Shown here in pieces: positions 16,323 through 25,780 of a stretch of DNA of 55,482 nucleotides; position 1 is the first letter of the stretch; every line of letters starts with the position of its first letter. Origin of the DNA: Candidatus Mailhella merdavium (GTDB taxonomy: Bacteria > Desulfobacterota > Desulfovibrionia > Desulfovibrionales > Desulfovibrionaceae). The stretch lies in NCBI GenBank assembly GCA_019119045.1, contig DWXS01000016.1, positions 1-55,482 on the forward strand, read 5' to 3'. The notes beneath the pieces are model-generated. The model did not search any database. It was not told the origin of the DNA and saw nothing but the letters and a program-made list of their open reading frames with translations. A program made the translations under genes and the position numbers.

Positions 16323-19300
16323 CTATCCTTTTACAGGCGCGGCCTGGTAATAATCCTGAATGCTTTCGACATGCAGCGGGTTGTTCTGCGCCGCATGGAT
16401 GGCCCGCGCAATGGCGCGCGCTCCCGACATGGTGGTGGTGTAGGGCACCCCGTAATGCAGGGTGGCCTCGCGAATGGCCTTGGAATCGTTTGCCGTACGC
16501 TTGCCTGAAGCCGTATTGATGATCAGGGAGACTTCGCCGTTCTTGATCATATCCACCACGTTGGGCCGTCCTTCATACATTTTGAGGACGGTCTTTACAT
16601 TCAGGCCGTGGGAGCGCAGCAGATCGGCCGTACCCCGTGTGGCAAGCAGTTCAAAGCCCATATCTGCCAGCTGACGCGCCACTTCGGGAGCAAACACCTT
16701 GTCGCGGTCGTTGACCGAAAGGAAGACCTTGCCTTCTGTGGGCAGCTTCTGGCCGCTGGCCAGCTGCCCCTTGAGGAAGGCTTCCTCAAAGTTGCTGGCA
16801 ATCCCCATGACTTCGCCAGTGGAGCGCATTTCCGGTCCGAGAAGAATATCCACGCCGGGGAAGCGTTTGAAGGGGAAGACGGCTTCCTTGACGGAAACGT
16901 AACCGCCCTTGCGCCTGCTCCAGGGATCGAGTTCCCGGAGGCTCCTGCCGAGCATGAGCTGGGTGGCAAGGGCAGGCAGGGGAACGCCGGTGGCCTTGGA
17001 CACGAAAGGCGCGGTACGCGAGGCGCGGGGGTTCACTTCCAGAATGAAGATAACGCCGTCCTTTACCGCAAACTGGATGTTCATGAGTCCGACAACGCGC
17101 AGTTCTCTGGCAAGGGCCACTGTCTGACGTTCTATTTCCGCCACGATTCCGGCAGGCAGGGAATAGGGAGGCAGCACGCAGGCGGAGTCGCCGGAATGGA
17201 TGCCTGCTTCCTCAATATGTTCCATGACTCCGGCAACATACACATCCGTGCCGTCGGCCAGTGCATCCACGTCCACTTCAATGGCATTTTCCAGGAACTG
17301 GTCGATGAGAATGGGATGTTCCGGAGTTTCCGTACCGACCACGCTGCGGAAATAATCGGTGAGATCGTTTTCGTCATAGACGATCATCATCGCCCGTCCG
17401 CCGAGAACATAACTGGGTCTGACGATGACGGGATAGCCGATGCGCGCGGCAACGTCCTTGGCTTCGGAGAGCTTGGTCACGGTACCGTTGGCAGGCTGAC
17501 GCAGATCAAGCTTGCGGATCAGGGCCTGGAAACGTTCGCGGTCTTCGGCGCGGTCGATGGCGTCCGGGCTGGTGCCGAGGATGGGCACGCCCGCACGTTG
17601 CAGCGGTACGGCCAGATTCAGGGGAGTCTGGCCGCCGAACTGAACAATCACGCCGTCCGGATGCTCCAGTTCGACGATGTGCATGACGTCTTCAAAGGTA
17701 AGCGGCTCAAAATACAGGCGGTCGGAGGTGTCGTAGTCGGTGGACACGGTTTCGGGGTTGGAGTTGACCATGATGGCCTGTACCCCTTCCCGGCGCAGGG
17801 TGAAGGAGGCATGACAGCAGCAGTAGTCGAATTCGATTCCCTGCCCGATGCGGTTGGGGCCGCCGCCGAGAATCATCACCTTTTTGCGCTTGTCGGCCTC
17901 GAGTTCCCGTCCTGTTTCATAAGTGGAATAAAAATAGGGGGTATGGGCTTCAAATTCCGCCGCGCAGGTGTCCACCAGATAATATGTCGGTTCCGTGCCG
18001 GTAGCCTTGCGCAGGGCGCGCACGTCGGATTCGGGCCGTTTCCACATTTCCGCAAGCTGACGGTCGGAAAAGCCGAATTCCTTGGCCTTGCGCAGCATGG
18101 CGACCATTTCCGGATTGTCCGGAGTCATGGCGTTGCTCAGGGCAAAGTCGCGGATGGAGGATTCCATATCTACGATATCGCGTATCTGACGCAGGAACCA
18201 GGGATCAATGGCCGTGATTTCGTGAATTTCTTCAAGGCTCATGCCGGCCAGAATGGCCTGACGCAGAGCGAAAAGACGTTTGGAATTGGGCGTGCGGAGC
18301 CTGGCGACGAGTTCGCTCTTTTCCGGCAGAGACGCGCGGAAGTTGCTGCCCAGACCGGGAGCGCCGATTTCCAGCGAACGCAGGCCCTTTTGCAGGGCTT
18401 CCTTAAAGGTGCGCCCGATGGCCATGGTTTCGCCCACGCTTTTCATGGAGGTGGTCAGCTCATCCTTGGAACCGGGGAATTTTTCAAAGGTGAAGCGCGG
18501 AATTTTTACCACGCAGTAGTCAATGGCCGGTTCAAAACTGGCCTTGGTTTCTCTGGTGATATCGTTGGTCAGTTCGTCCAGCGTATAGCCTACGGCCAGC
18601 TTGGCCGCGATTTTGGCTATGGGGAAGCCCGTGGCCTTGGATGCCAGAGCCGAAGAACGGGAAACACGGGGGTTCATTTCAATGACCACGAGATCCCCGT
18701 TTTTCGGATTCAGGCCGAACTGAACGTTTGAGCCGCCGGTTTCCACCCCGATTTCCCGCATGATGGCAATGGATGCGTCGCGTATCTTCTGATATTCGAC
18801 GTCCGTCAGGGTCATGACCGGAGCCACGGTGATGGAGTCGCCGGTATGTACGCCCATGGGATCGAGGTTTTCAATGGAACAGATGATGACGCAGTTGTCG
18901 TTCTTGTCGCGCATCACTTCCATTTCAATTTCTTTCCAGCCGAGTACGGACTGTTCCACCAGCACTTCGCTGGTGAGGCTGGCGTCCAGACCCCCGGCCG
19001 CGATTTCCTCGAGATCTTCCTGATTGTAGGCCACGCCGCCGCCGGAGCCGCCGAGCGTGAAGGCCGGGCGGATAATCAGCGGGAAGGGCATGGAAGACGC
19101 AATGCGGCGCACGTCGTCCATATTCCGGGCTATCTCGCTGCGGGGGACTTTCAGTCCGATCCGTTCCATGGCTTCACGGAACAGCTCGCGGCTTTCGGCC
19201 TTTTCGATGACATCGGCTCGCGCGCCGATGAGTTCTACGCCGCATTCGGCGAGGAGTCCGGATTTTGCCAGTTCCAGAGCCGTATTCAGGCCGGTCTGTC

Positions 19301-19574
19301 CGCCCAGTGTGGGCAGAATGGCGTCCGGGCGCTCCTTGCGGATGATGGCGGCCACGGTTTCCGGCTCAATGGGTTCAATGTAGGTACGATCCGCCATGTC
19401 GGGATCGGTCATGATGGTGGCGGGGTTGGAATTGACAAGGATGACTTCGTAGCCTTCTTCCTTGAGTGCCTTGACCGCCTGGGTGCCTGAATAGTCGAAT
19501 TCACAGGCCTGACCGATGACAATGGGGCCAGAGCCGATTACCATGATGCGTTTAAGGTCGCCGCGTCTGGGCAT
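16323..19574 (-). CDS. carB: Carbamoyl-phosphate synthase large subunit
   Basis: A 1083-residue enzyme of two homologous ATP-grasp halves that make and phosphorylate carbamate. Half one begins at the conserved [19 protein letters not shown] and carries [16 protein letters not shown]. Half two begins around residue 560 with [20 protein letters not shown] and carries [16 protein letters not shown]. An MGS-like allosteric domain ends the protein (roughly 930-1083: [25 protein letters not shown]), the part that binds UMP and ornithine in E. coli. Length is normal. It leads the operon, with carA 3 bases downstream and a probable promoter at 19610-19636. Confidence 0.98.
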   Translation of the reverse strand: MPRRGDLKRIMVIGSGPIVIGQACEFDYSGTQAVKALKEEGYEVILVNSNPATIMTDPDMADRTYIEPIEPETVAAIIRKERPDAILPTLGGQTGLNTALELAKSGLLAECGVELIGARADVIEKAESRELFREAMERIGLKVPRSEIARNMDDVRRIASSMPFPLIIRPAFTLGGSGGGVAYNQEDLEEIAAGGLDASLTSEVLVEQSVLGWKEIEMEVMRDKNDNCVIICSIENLDPMGVHTGDSITVAPVMTLTDVEYQKIRDASIAIMREIGVETGGSNVQFGLNPKNGDLVVIEMNPRVSRSSALASKATGFPIAKIAAKLAVGYTLDELTNDITRETKASFEPAIDYCVVKIPRFTFEKFPGSKDELTTSMKSVGETMAIGRTFKEALQKGLRSLEIGAPGLGSNFRASLPEKSELVARLRTPNSKRLFALRQAILAGMSLEEIHEITAIDPWFLRQIRDIVDMESSIRDFALSNAMTPDNPEMVAMLRKAKEFGFSDRQLAEMWKRPESDVRALRKATGTEPTYYLVDTCAAEFEAHTPYFYSTYETGRELEADKRKKVMILGGGPNRIGQGIEFDYCCCHASFTLRREGVQAIMVNSNPETVSTDYDTSDRLYFEPLTFEDVMHIVELEHPDGVIVQFGGQTPLNLAVPLQRAGVPILGTSPDAIDRAEDRERFQALIRKLDLRQPANGTVTKLSEAKDVAARIGYPVIVRPSYVLGGRAMMIVYDENDLTDYFRSVVGTETPEHPILIDQFLENAIEVDVDALADGTDVYVAGVMEHIEEAGIHSGDSACVLPPYSLPAGIVAEIERQTVALARELRVVGLMNIQFAVKDGVIFILEVNPRASRTAPFVSKATGVPLPALATQLMLGRSLRELDPWSRRKGGYVSVKEAVFPFKRFPGVDILLGPEMRSTGEVMGIASNFEEAFLKGQLASGQKLPTEGKVFLSVNDRDKVFAPEVARQLADMGFELLATRGTADLLRSHGLNVKTVLKMYEGRPNVVDMIKNGEVSLIINTASGKRTANDSKAIREATLHYGVPYTTTMSGARAIARAIHAAQNNPLHVESIQDYYQAAPVKG

Positions 19575-19609
19575 GCCCCTGCTCCTGCTGAAGGGTTGAA
19601 CTCACCCTT

Positions 19610-19636
19610 ATTATACTCTCGCGGGGCGGGAGGCAA
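19610..19636 (-). promoter_or_regulatory. Probable carB promoter
   Basis: The minus strand has a perfect -10, TATAAT (19610-19615), with TTGCCT (19631-19636) 15 bases upstream; the spacing is short. Between it and the ATG, AAGGGT and ACCCTT (19591-19609) could fold into a small 5' UTR hairpin. Confidence 0.5.
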
Positions 19637-19668
19637 GGGGCGCGGAATGAGTGAAAAATGGAGATCTT

Positions 19669-20193
19669 TTATGAAGATTCCTCAGAAGCTGGAAGCGCGG
19701 GAGGAATTGCGGCCCTGACAAAATGCGGTTCATGTCCGGATTCCCGGGCAAATGTGATCAGATCTTTCGGACGTAAATCAATGCTCATGGTATTGATGAG
19801 CGGATGGACATTGATAAGATTTTCGTTCAGCAGCGAGGAGTCCAGAGCCAGCCGCACACGCCCGGCCTCGTCGTTGATCACTGCCAGAGGCGTGACGGAA
19901 CCGGGCCGGACGCCGAGCAGTGCAATCATGCGTTGCTCATCGGCAAAGGAAAGACGGCTCGTGCCCAGTTCCCGGGCCAGCGCGCCGAGATCGGCCCGAA
20001 AGTCAAGCGGCAGGGTATAGAGCCACAGCGCGCCGTGCTTGTCCCCCACAAACAGAGTTTTGCATACCAGCCCCCGCATGAGGTCTTTCACTCTTTCGGC
20101 GGCGCGGGCGTTGGCCACGGCCTCATGCTCGTATCGCTCGTATGCGATGCCCCGGAGGGCGAGCTGTTCGAGAAGTTCATGACTTGTCAGCAT
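19669..20193 (-). CDS. Prolyl-tRNA deacylase (YbaK/ProX-type trans-editing domain)
   Basis: A 174-residue stand-alone editing protein of the YbaK/aminoacyl-tRNA deacylase fold. The pattern YERYEHEAVANARAAERV, then VCKTLFVGDKHGALWLYTLP and SFADEQRMIALLGVRPGSVTPLA, matches ProX/PrdX-type proteins that clear Ala-tRNA-Pro. It would act in the cytosol on mischarged tRNA; a tRNA-Pro gene lies 3 kb away but is not obviously linked. The ribosome binding site is weak. Confidence 0.85.
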   Translation of the reverse strand: MLTSHELLEQLALRGIAYERYEHEAVANARAAERVKDLMRGLVCKTLFVGDKHGALWLYTLPLDFRADLGALARELGTSRLSFADEQRMIALLGVRPGSVTPLAVINDEAGRVRLALDSSLLNENLINVHPLINTMSIDLRPKDLITFARESGHEPHFVRAAIPPALPASEESS

Positions 20194-20413
20194 AATTTCG
20201 GCTCGAGGAAAATTTCTCTGTTAAATAAGGGAATATGTCATAACGGGATGTTTTGTATGGTATCTCTATTGATATGTTGCGGCAAGTGCGGGCCGTGTCT
20301 CCTGCCTGCTCGGCAGAGCGTTCGAGATTCGGGGCTAGGAACGCTTTCGACGGCGGGCGCGGGCAATGACGCATGACTGTCTTTTTCCAGTCTTTTCGCC
20401 TACAGAAAGGGGC

Positions 20414-20695
20414 ATGAAGGATCACATCTGGCATGTCTATCTGCTGATCTGTGCGGACGCTTCCCTGTACTGCGGGATAAGCTGCGACGTGGCGCGCAGG
20501 TTGCGGCAGCATAACGGCGAGCTGGCCGGAGGGGCACGGTATACCAGGACCCGACGGCCCGTGCGTCTGGCAGCCTGCGCTGTCTGCAGCGATCATGGAA
20601 GCGCGCTGCGCCTGGAGCGTCTCATAAAAAAGCTCCCGAAAGAGAAAAAGCTCGATGCTCTGCTGCGTCTGGCGAAAGAGGGCGGAGAGAGATGA
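20414..20695 (+). CDS. GIY-YIG nuclease superfamily protein (UPF0213-like)
   Basis: A 93-residue single-domain protein. It starts at MKDHIWHVYLLICADASLYC, where VYLL and the Tyr-Cys-Gly of SLYCGIS correspond to the GIY-YIG signature. The Arg of VARRLRQHN, and RTRRPVRLAAC with a later Glu in RLERLIKKL, complete the active-site set. Small proteins of this kind (YhbQ-like) are widespread; some cut DNA, but the role is poorly defined. ATG 20414 has AAGGGG just upstream; the longer frame from 20366 lacks one. It precedes tolB by about 170 bases. Confidence 0.85.
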   Translation: MKDHIWHVYLLICADASLYCGISCDVARRLRQHNGELAGGARYTRTRRPVRLAACAVCSDHGSALRLERLIKKLPKEKKLDALLRLAKEGGER

Positions 20696-20863
20696 AGCTC
20701 TTTCCGGGGGAGCTGCGTCGGGCGCGTTTGACGCGCTGTGCGGCCTTGGCATATAAATAAAAATTCTTTGCGTCGCGCAGTTCGGCGCGGCAGGAATGTT
20801 CCGGACCTTCCGGATCTTTCTTCGACACAAACGCCCTTGAGGCTTGATTTTCGAGGTGTACGG

Positions 20864-22201
20864 ATGAAGTGCAGATCAAGATGGATTCATTGGGTCGGTG
20901 CGGCGATGCTGTCGCTGTGCTGCCTGTTTGCCGCTGTTTCCGCCCGGGCGGTAACATTGGTGGATATTTACGGCCCCGGGCAGAATATGGTGAATCTGGC
21001 TCTGGCCACTCCGCTGACCGGGCCGGGGCAGGCCGCGACCGGTCTCGGCAAGGAGCTGGGCGCGGCGGTGGAAAGCAATCTTGCTTTTCTTCCTTTCATG
21101 CGCCTGACGCCGTCTTCCGCCGTACTCGGCGGGACGGTGCTGGAAGCCTGGCAGGGAGCAAAGCTGGATTTTCGGCGTTTTCAGATTGCCGGTGCGGATA
21201 TGTTGCTTACGGCATACTGGCCCGGAGGGGACGGCCGTAACGGCGAGGTGGAGATACGTCTGTTCGAGACCTTTTCCGGCAAACCCGTCTTCGGCGGAGC
21301 CTACAAGGGCGTAACCAGCTCGAATGTGCCGGAAATGGCGGATCGCATCTGTGCGGATATCATGGAAAATCTGACGGGGAGCGGGGACTTTTTCCGGTCT
21401 ACTCTGGCCTTTGTCAAAGACAACGGCGCAAAGAAGCGGGACGTGTGGCTGGTGAGTCCCACGGGTAAGGGGCTGCGCCAGATTACCAATATTACGGGAA
21501 CGGCCATGTCTCCCTGCTGGTCTCCCGACGGTCGTTATGTGGTGTTCAGCCACATGGATGACAGCAGCCATGCGCTGGGCGTGTGGGATCGCACGCGCAA
21601 CCGGGTGCAGCGTATACGCTTCCCCGGAAATACCGTCATCGGCCCGGCCTTCATGCCGGATAACAAGGTGGCCGTGGCTCTTTCCACCAACGGATATCCC
21701 AACATCTATCTGCTGGATCACAAGTTCCAGCGTGAACGGGTACTGGAACAAAGCCCGGGGATCGATGTGTCGCCTTCGTTCGATGCTACCGGCACGAAAA
21801 TGGCCTTTACGTCCAGCCGCATGGGCGGGCCGCAGATTTTCCTCAAGGATTTCATCACAGGGCAGGTTCGCCGCGTGAGCATGAACGGCGGGTACAACAC
21901 TGAACCCACGCTCAGCCCGGACGGTACGCTGGTGGCCTTCACCAGACTTACGCCGCAGGGGCATCGCATTTTCGTGCAGGATCTTGTGACCGGCATTGAG
22001 CGGCAGGTAAGTTTCGGGCCGGGGCGTGACGAGCAGCCTTCTTTTGCTCCGGACAGCTACTTCATTGCCTTTTCCTCCAACCGCAGCGGGCAGCATAAGA
22101 TCTATCTGACGACCCGGCACGGAGGAGAACCCAGAATGGTCCCCACCGGCTCCGGGGCGGCAACTTTTCCCCGCTGGGGCAAGATTCCCCGGGAAGAGTA
22201 G
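20864..22201 (+). CDS. tolB: Tol-Pal system beta-propeller protein TolB
   Basis: A 445-residue periplasmic protein with a signal peptide (basic start, core GAAMLSLCCLFAAV, cleavage after ARA). An N-terminal alpha/beta domain spans about 30-160. It is followed by a six-bladed beta-propeller with recurrent WSPDGRYVVFSH, PSFDATGTKMAFTSSR, PTLSPDGTLVAFTR and PSFAPDSYFIAFSSNRSG blades. TolB bridges Pal and the TolA-Q-R motor during envelope constriction. ATG 20864 follows a GAGGTG site. pal is the next gene, but tolQ, tolR and tolA are not here. Confidence 0.93.
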   Translation: MKCRSRWIHWVGAAMLSLCCLFAAVSARAVTLVDIYGPGQNMVNLALATPLTGPGQAATGLGKELGAAVESNLAFLPFMRLTPSSAVLGGTVLEAWQGAKLDFRRFQIAGADMLLTAYWPGGDGRNGEVEIRLFETFSGKPVFGGAYKGVTSSNVPEMADRICADIMENLTGSGDFFRSTLAFVKDNGAKKRDVWLVSPTGKGLRQITNITGTAMSPCWSPDGRYVVFSHMDDSSHALGVWDRTRNRVQRIRFPGNTVIGPAFMPDNKVAVALSTNGYPNIYLLDHKFQRERVLEQSPGIDVSPSFDATGTKMAFTSSRMGGPQIFLKDFITGQVRRVSMNGGYNTEPTLSPDGTLVAFTRLTPQGHRIFVQDLVTGIERQVSFGPGRDEQPSFAPDSYFIAFSSNRSGQHKIYLTTRHGGEPRMVPTGSGAATFPRWGKIPREE

Positions 22202-22213
22202 GCCTCTGGACTC

Positions 22214-22241
22214 TTGACAAGGCAGATCTTGAAGATAATAT
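22214..22241 (+). promoter_or_regulatory. Strong pal promoter
   Basis: TTGACA (22214-22219) and TAATAT (22236-22241) are separated by 16 bases, starting 13 bases after the tolB stop. This suggests pal has its own promoter in addition to any read-through from tolB. The 5' UTR of about 100 bases contains a hairpin CCAGCCT/AGGCTGG (22260-22280). Confidence 0.7.
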
Positions 22242-22344
22242 GCTTCGCAGCCGTGAGCGCCAGCCTGCCCCAAAGGCTGGTCATTCTGTGCGGCATTTGG
22301 GGAAAATACGATTGTGAACCGATATGACGGTTCAGGAGGATGTC

Positions 22345-22821
22345 ATGAAGAGCTTGAAGACTCTCGGCCTTGTAATGGTTCTCGCCCTGACTCTCGGCGC
22401 CGGTTGCGCCAAGAAGGCGGAAGTTCAGACCTATGTGGAAGTGGAAGAAAATCCCGCAACTGCTCTGGAAGTCGCGGTGCAGACCATCACCGACGGCATC
22501 GTGTACTTTGATTACGACAAGTACGATGTGAAGAGCGAATATACCGGTATGTTGCAGCAGAAGGCCGAACTCATGAAGGCCTATCCCGACATCCGCGTCC
22601 GCATCGAAGGCAACTGCGACGAACGCGGCACTCAGGAATACAACCTCGCTCTGGGCGAACGTCGCGCCCGTGCCGTCTACGACTACATGATCATGCTGGG
22701 CGTGAACCCCGCGCAGCTTGAAATGATCAGCTATGGTAAGGAACGTCCCGCCGTGGCCGGCAACAATGAAGAAGCCTGGGCCTTGAATCGCCGCGATAAC
22801 TTCAACGTGATTGCCCACTAA
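22345..22821 (+). CDS. pal: Peptidoglycan-associated lipoprotein Pal
   Basis: A 158-residue outer-membrane lipoprotein. The signal peptide ends in the lipobox LGAG-C (Cys about residue 21), giving a lipidated Cys. The OmpA-like domain follows with VYFDYDKYDV, RIEGNCDERGTQEYNLALGERRA and ISYGKERPA, the residues that bind diaminopimelate of peptidoglycan. ATG 22345 has AGGAGG 7 bases upstream. The partner TolB is directly upstream. Confidence 0.96.
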   Translation: MKSLKTLGLVMVLALTLGAGCAKKAEVQTYVEVEENPATALEVAVQTITDGIVYFDYDKYDVKSEYTGMLQQKAELMKAYPDIRVRIEGNCDERGTQEYNLALGERRARAVYDYMIMLGVNPAQLEMISYGKERPAVAGNNEEAWALNRRDNFNVIAH

Positions 22822-23238
22822 TTTATCCGGAATCTTCCGGAAAGGCCGTCTTCCCCTGCGGGAAGACGGCCTTTCTCTTTTTCAGGGGAGTATGTTTCTG
22901 AGCTTCCACAGAGGCCCGAATAAAGCGGGCTGCGTCTGAAAAATCCTTTTGCAGCCGTGGAAATGAGGTTACAGAAGAGCTTGCAGAAGCGGGCGAAAGC
23001 TCGAAGGCATCCGAGTTCTTCTGTAAAAGGAAGAGCCTTTCTTTTTCCCGATAGTTCCGTCCTTCTCCGTCCTGCCGGGCAACACGGTAAAACCTGCGGC
23101 AACGCAATGTTCCTACGCGCCTTCCCGGAAAGAGCGGACTCTTTTCGGGAAATTGAACGCCTTCATCCCATGCGGGAGACTTGCAAAATTTCGTAAGATA
23201 AGGCATGCCTGTACAGGCCGTCGCTTGGAGCGGTTCAG
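22822..23238. other. Intergenic region between pal and tRNA-Pro
   Basis: About 420 bases. Beyond the pal terminator I see no convincing gene; short frames on both strands lack ribosome binding sites. The tRNA promoter should lie near its right end, but I cannot place it. Confidence 0.4.
22841..22880 (+). terminator. Intrinsic terminator of pal
   Basis: AAAGGCCGTCTTCCC and GGGAAGACGGCCTTT form a perfect 15-bp stem with a CTGC loop, followed by CTCTTTTT. It lies 20 bases past the pal stop. Confidence 0.93.
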
Positions 23239-23315
<77 letters not shown>

Positions 23316-23398
23316 GCAGAATATCGGGGGTTTCGGGCAAAGTCCGGAACCCCTGTCGCATATGGAGCGATGCGGTATTTTTCCGCACTTTCCGGCAG

Positions 23399-23441
23399 AA
23401 AAGAGCGTCGCTTCCTGAAAAAGGCAAAAGTCGCTCTTTTT
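23399..23441 (+). terminator. Probable terminator after tRNA-Pro
   Basis: AAAAGAGCG and CGCTCTTTT pair across a loop of about 24 bases, ending in T5, about 85 bases past the tRNA. Confidence 0.55.
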
Positions 23442-23550
23442 ATGAACCCTCAGGCCGGAGGCGCAGGTTCCGGCTTGGGATTCCCATACTTGACGAGCCT
23501 TCTTGGCGGCGTCAGAATCATCTCTCAACTTTTAACTTTTCCGACGAGCT

Positions 23551-24159
23551 ATGAACGAACAACAAAATGTATATACGCGGGAGGGACTTCCCGTCCGGCC
23601 TGTTTTTGATATGGAACTGCTTCTGGGACTTTTGCAGGAAACACGGCTCGGCGGTCAGGTTGTGGAAGATCTCGCCGACGCCTGGGAACGCTGGCTGTCT
23701 CTCCTGCATGTTTTGAAGCTGGATACCGGCAAGATACGTTATCTTCTCATCTGGCTGGATGAAAGTGTGGAAAAGGAAGTGGATGAAGCCTGGGCGAAGT
23801 CTGCTACGGAGGGATTCCGTCTCAACGCGCTTGCCCAGACCATGTGCATGTGTACGGTTTATCAGGCGGAACCTGAAGTTCAGGACGCGGGTTGTGCGCC
23901 CGCTCCTCGTCCGACCGAAGCTCTGCGTCAGGCTCTGGCTGCCGAAGGTGTGCCTTATCAGGAAGACGGTCCCACGCTGAGTCGCCGTTATGCTGTTCTG
24001 ACGCATTTTCCCTTCCGCGGCGCATGCGATATCTGTGTGCTTCAGCCCGACTGCCCCAAGGCGAACGGCTCGACGGACGCCGCGTTCCATACGGTGGAGC
24101 TGGGACTTCCCCCCTTGCCCTCCGAAGGAGAAAACCCAGAAGGTGGTCATGTCCACTGA
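23551..24159 (+). CDS. Conserved-looking protein of unknown function with C-terminal cysteine cluster
   Basis: A 202-residue soluble protein with no signal peptide or membrane segment. The N-terminal half is helical and acidic (LLLGLLQETRLGGQVVEDL). The middle has paired Cys in TMCMCTVYQ, and the C-terminus carries FRGACDICVLQPDCPKA, a C-x2-C-x5-C arrangement that could hold zinc or an iron-sulfur cluster. I do not recognise the family. It overlaps dgkA by 11 bases and heads a plus-strand run with dgkA and an rRNA methyltransferase, so co-expression is likely. The ribosome binding site is weak. Confidence 0.75.
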   Translation: MNEQQNVYTREGLPVRPVFDMELLLGLLQETRLGGQVVEDLADAWERWLSLLHVLKLDTGKIRYLLIWLDESVEKEVDEAWAKSATEGFRLNALAQTMCMCTVYQAEPEVQDAGCAPAPRPTEALRQALAAEGVPYQEDGPTLSRRYAVLTHFPFRGACDICVLQPDCPKANGSTDAAFHTVELGLPPLPSEGENPEGGHVH

Positions 24160-24574
24160 GCGCAATACGGGAAAGAAGCCTCCGGAGCTGTCTCATGGGG
24201 TGACCCATATGTTCAAGGCTCTGAGCTATTCGCTGGCCGGACTGCTTTGCGCTTTGAAAACAAGTACGGCGTTCCGGCAGGAATGTCTTGTGCTGCTTGT
24301 GCTGTGTGCCGTGTTGCTTCTGACTGGTAAGGGCTTTGAACAGTGGCTGCTCTGCGTATGCGCCTGGCTGGCCGTGATGGCGGCTGAACTGCTGAATTCC
24401 GCTCTTGAAGAAGCCTTCAACCTCATTACCACGGATTATTCTCCCGGCGTGAAGGCCGGCAAGGATATGGCTTCCGCCGCCGTGTTCGTCCTCATGATCG
24501 TCAATGCCGGCGTATGGCTGCATGTATTCGGGCGCGACATACTTGCTCTTGTCTCCGGAGGCGCAGGGAGCTGA
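24149..24574 (+). CDS. dgkA: Diacylglycerol kinase
   Basis: A 141-residue inner-membrane enzyme that phosphorylates diacylglycerol (or undecaprenol in some bacteria) using ATP, recycling lipid carriers of envelope synthesis. An amphipathic N-terminal helix is followed by three membrane helices (about 45-65, 68-88 and 115-135). The signature E-x3-NSA-x-E is seen in AAELLNSALEEAFNLI. It begins inside the previous gene (ATG 24149, overlap 11 bases) and ends 1 base before the next ATG, so it is part of a tightly packed operon. Confidence 0.9.
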   Translation: MSTERNTGKKPPELSHGVTHMFKALSYSLAGLLCALKTSTAFRQECLVLLVLCAVLLLTGKGFEQWLLCVCAWLAVMAAELLNSALEEAFNLITTDYSPGVKAGKDMASAAVFVLMIVNAGVWLHVFGRDILALVSGGAGS

Positions 24575-24575
24575 C

Positions 24576-25760
24576 ATGGAAACGCTGTTTCTCAAGAAAG
24601 GAGAGGAACGCCGCCTGCGGGCAGGGCATCTGTGGGTGTTCAGCAATGAAGTGGACGTGCGGCGTTCGCCCCTGTCCTCCTTTGAGCCGGGACAGGACGT
24701 GCTGGTGGCGGATGCTCAGGGGCATGTACTGGGCACAGCCTATGTCAATCCTGCCTCGCTTATTACGGCGCGGCTTGTAAGCCGGGAAAAACGTCCTCTG
24801 GATGCCGGGCTTCTGCGGGAACGTCTGATGCAGGCTCTTTCTCTGCGGGAGCGGCTTTTTGATCGTCCCTTTTATCGTCTCTGTCATGGAGAAGGAGATT
24901 TTCTCCCCGGTCTGGTACTGGATCGCCACGGCGACTGGCTGACCGCCCAGATTACGACGGCTGGCATGGAGCGTCATCGCGAGGATCTTGCGCAAATTCT
25001 TGAGGATGTACTGAAGCCCCGGGGCTGTGTGCTGGCGAACGATATTGCCTCCCGTGATCTGGAAGGGCTGCCCCGCCGGGAAGAGTGTCTGTGGGGAGAT
25101 CTGGCAGACGTCCCGCCGGAAACCGGGATCGAGGAAAACGGACTGAAATATCGTATCCCCCTGACCGGCGGACAGAAAACAGGCTGGTTCTATGATCAAC
25201 GTCCCAACCGTGCCGCACTGGCCGCACTGGCCGGAGGGGCGGATGTTCTGGACGCTTTCTGCTATGCAGGCGGTTTCGGCGCGCTGGCTGCCGCACGGGG
25301 CGCAAAGAGCGTCACCTTTCTTGATGCGTCTGCATCTGCGCTGGAATTCGCACGCGGCAACGCGGCGCAGGCCGGACTGGACAACGCGGAAGCATTGAAG
25401 GGCGATGCGCTGACCCTGCTTGCCGATCTGCGCCGGGAAGAACGACGTTTCGATATTGTCTGCCTTGATCCTCCGGCCTTCATCAAGCGTCGCAAGGATG
25501 CAAAACAGGGACTGGAAGCCTACCGCCGCGTCAACGAACTGGGTCTTGATCTGGTGCGCCCGGGTGGGCTGCTTATGAGCTGTTCCTGCTCGCATCATCT
25601 GGAAGCGTCTGAATTGCTGCGCCTTGTGGCCCGTGCGGCCGGCAGACGCGGGCGTCACCTGCGACTTCTTTTTCAGGGATTTCAGGGGCCGGATCATCCT
25701 GTCCACCCCTCCATGCCGGAAACGGCGTATCTTAAAACCTTTCTTTTCCAGGCGGATTGA
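24576..25760 (+). CDS. RlmI/RlmK-type class I SAM-dependent rRNA methyltransferase
   Basis: A 394-residue protein of the COG1092 family. A PUA RNA-binding domain spans about 1-75 (LFLKKGEERRLRAGHLWVFSNE). A linker and a Rossmann methyltransferase domain follow: SAM-binding motif I is LDAFCYAGGFGALAAARGA, motif IV is VCLDPPAF with the substrate-base loop, and CSCSHH comes after. Relatives methylate C5 of 23S rRNA cytosines (RlmI, C1962); the exact target here is inferred. GGAG lies 6 bases before the ATG. Confidence 0.88.
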   Translation: METLFLKKGEERRLRAGHLWVFSNEVDVRRSPLSSFEPGQDVLVADAQGHVLGTAYVNPASLITARLVSREKRPLDAGLLRERLMQALSLRERLFDRPFYRLCHGEGDFLPGLVLDRHGDWLTAQITTAGMERHREDLAQILEDVLKPRGCVLANDIASRDLEGLPRREECLWGDLADVPPETGIEENGLKYRIPLTGGQKTGWFYDQRPNRAALAALAGGADVLDAFCYAGGFGALAAARGAKSVTFLDASASALEFARGNAAQAGLDNAEALKGDALTLLADLRREERRFDIVCLDPPAFIKRRKDAKQGLEAYRRVNELGLDLVRPGGLLMSCSCSHHLEASELLRLVARAAGRRGRHLRLLFQGFQGPDHPVHPSMPETAYLKTFLFQAD

Positions 25761-25780
25761 ACGCCGCCCCGGAGGCCGCC

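Noticed and set aside
16608..18731. 707-codon plus-strand frame opposite carB
   Set aside because: His/Gly-rich nonsense composition typical of a shadow frame; carB on the other strand is certain.
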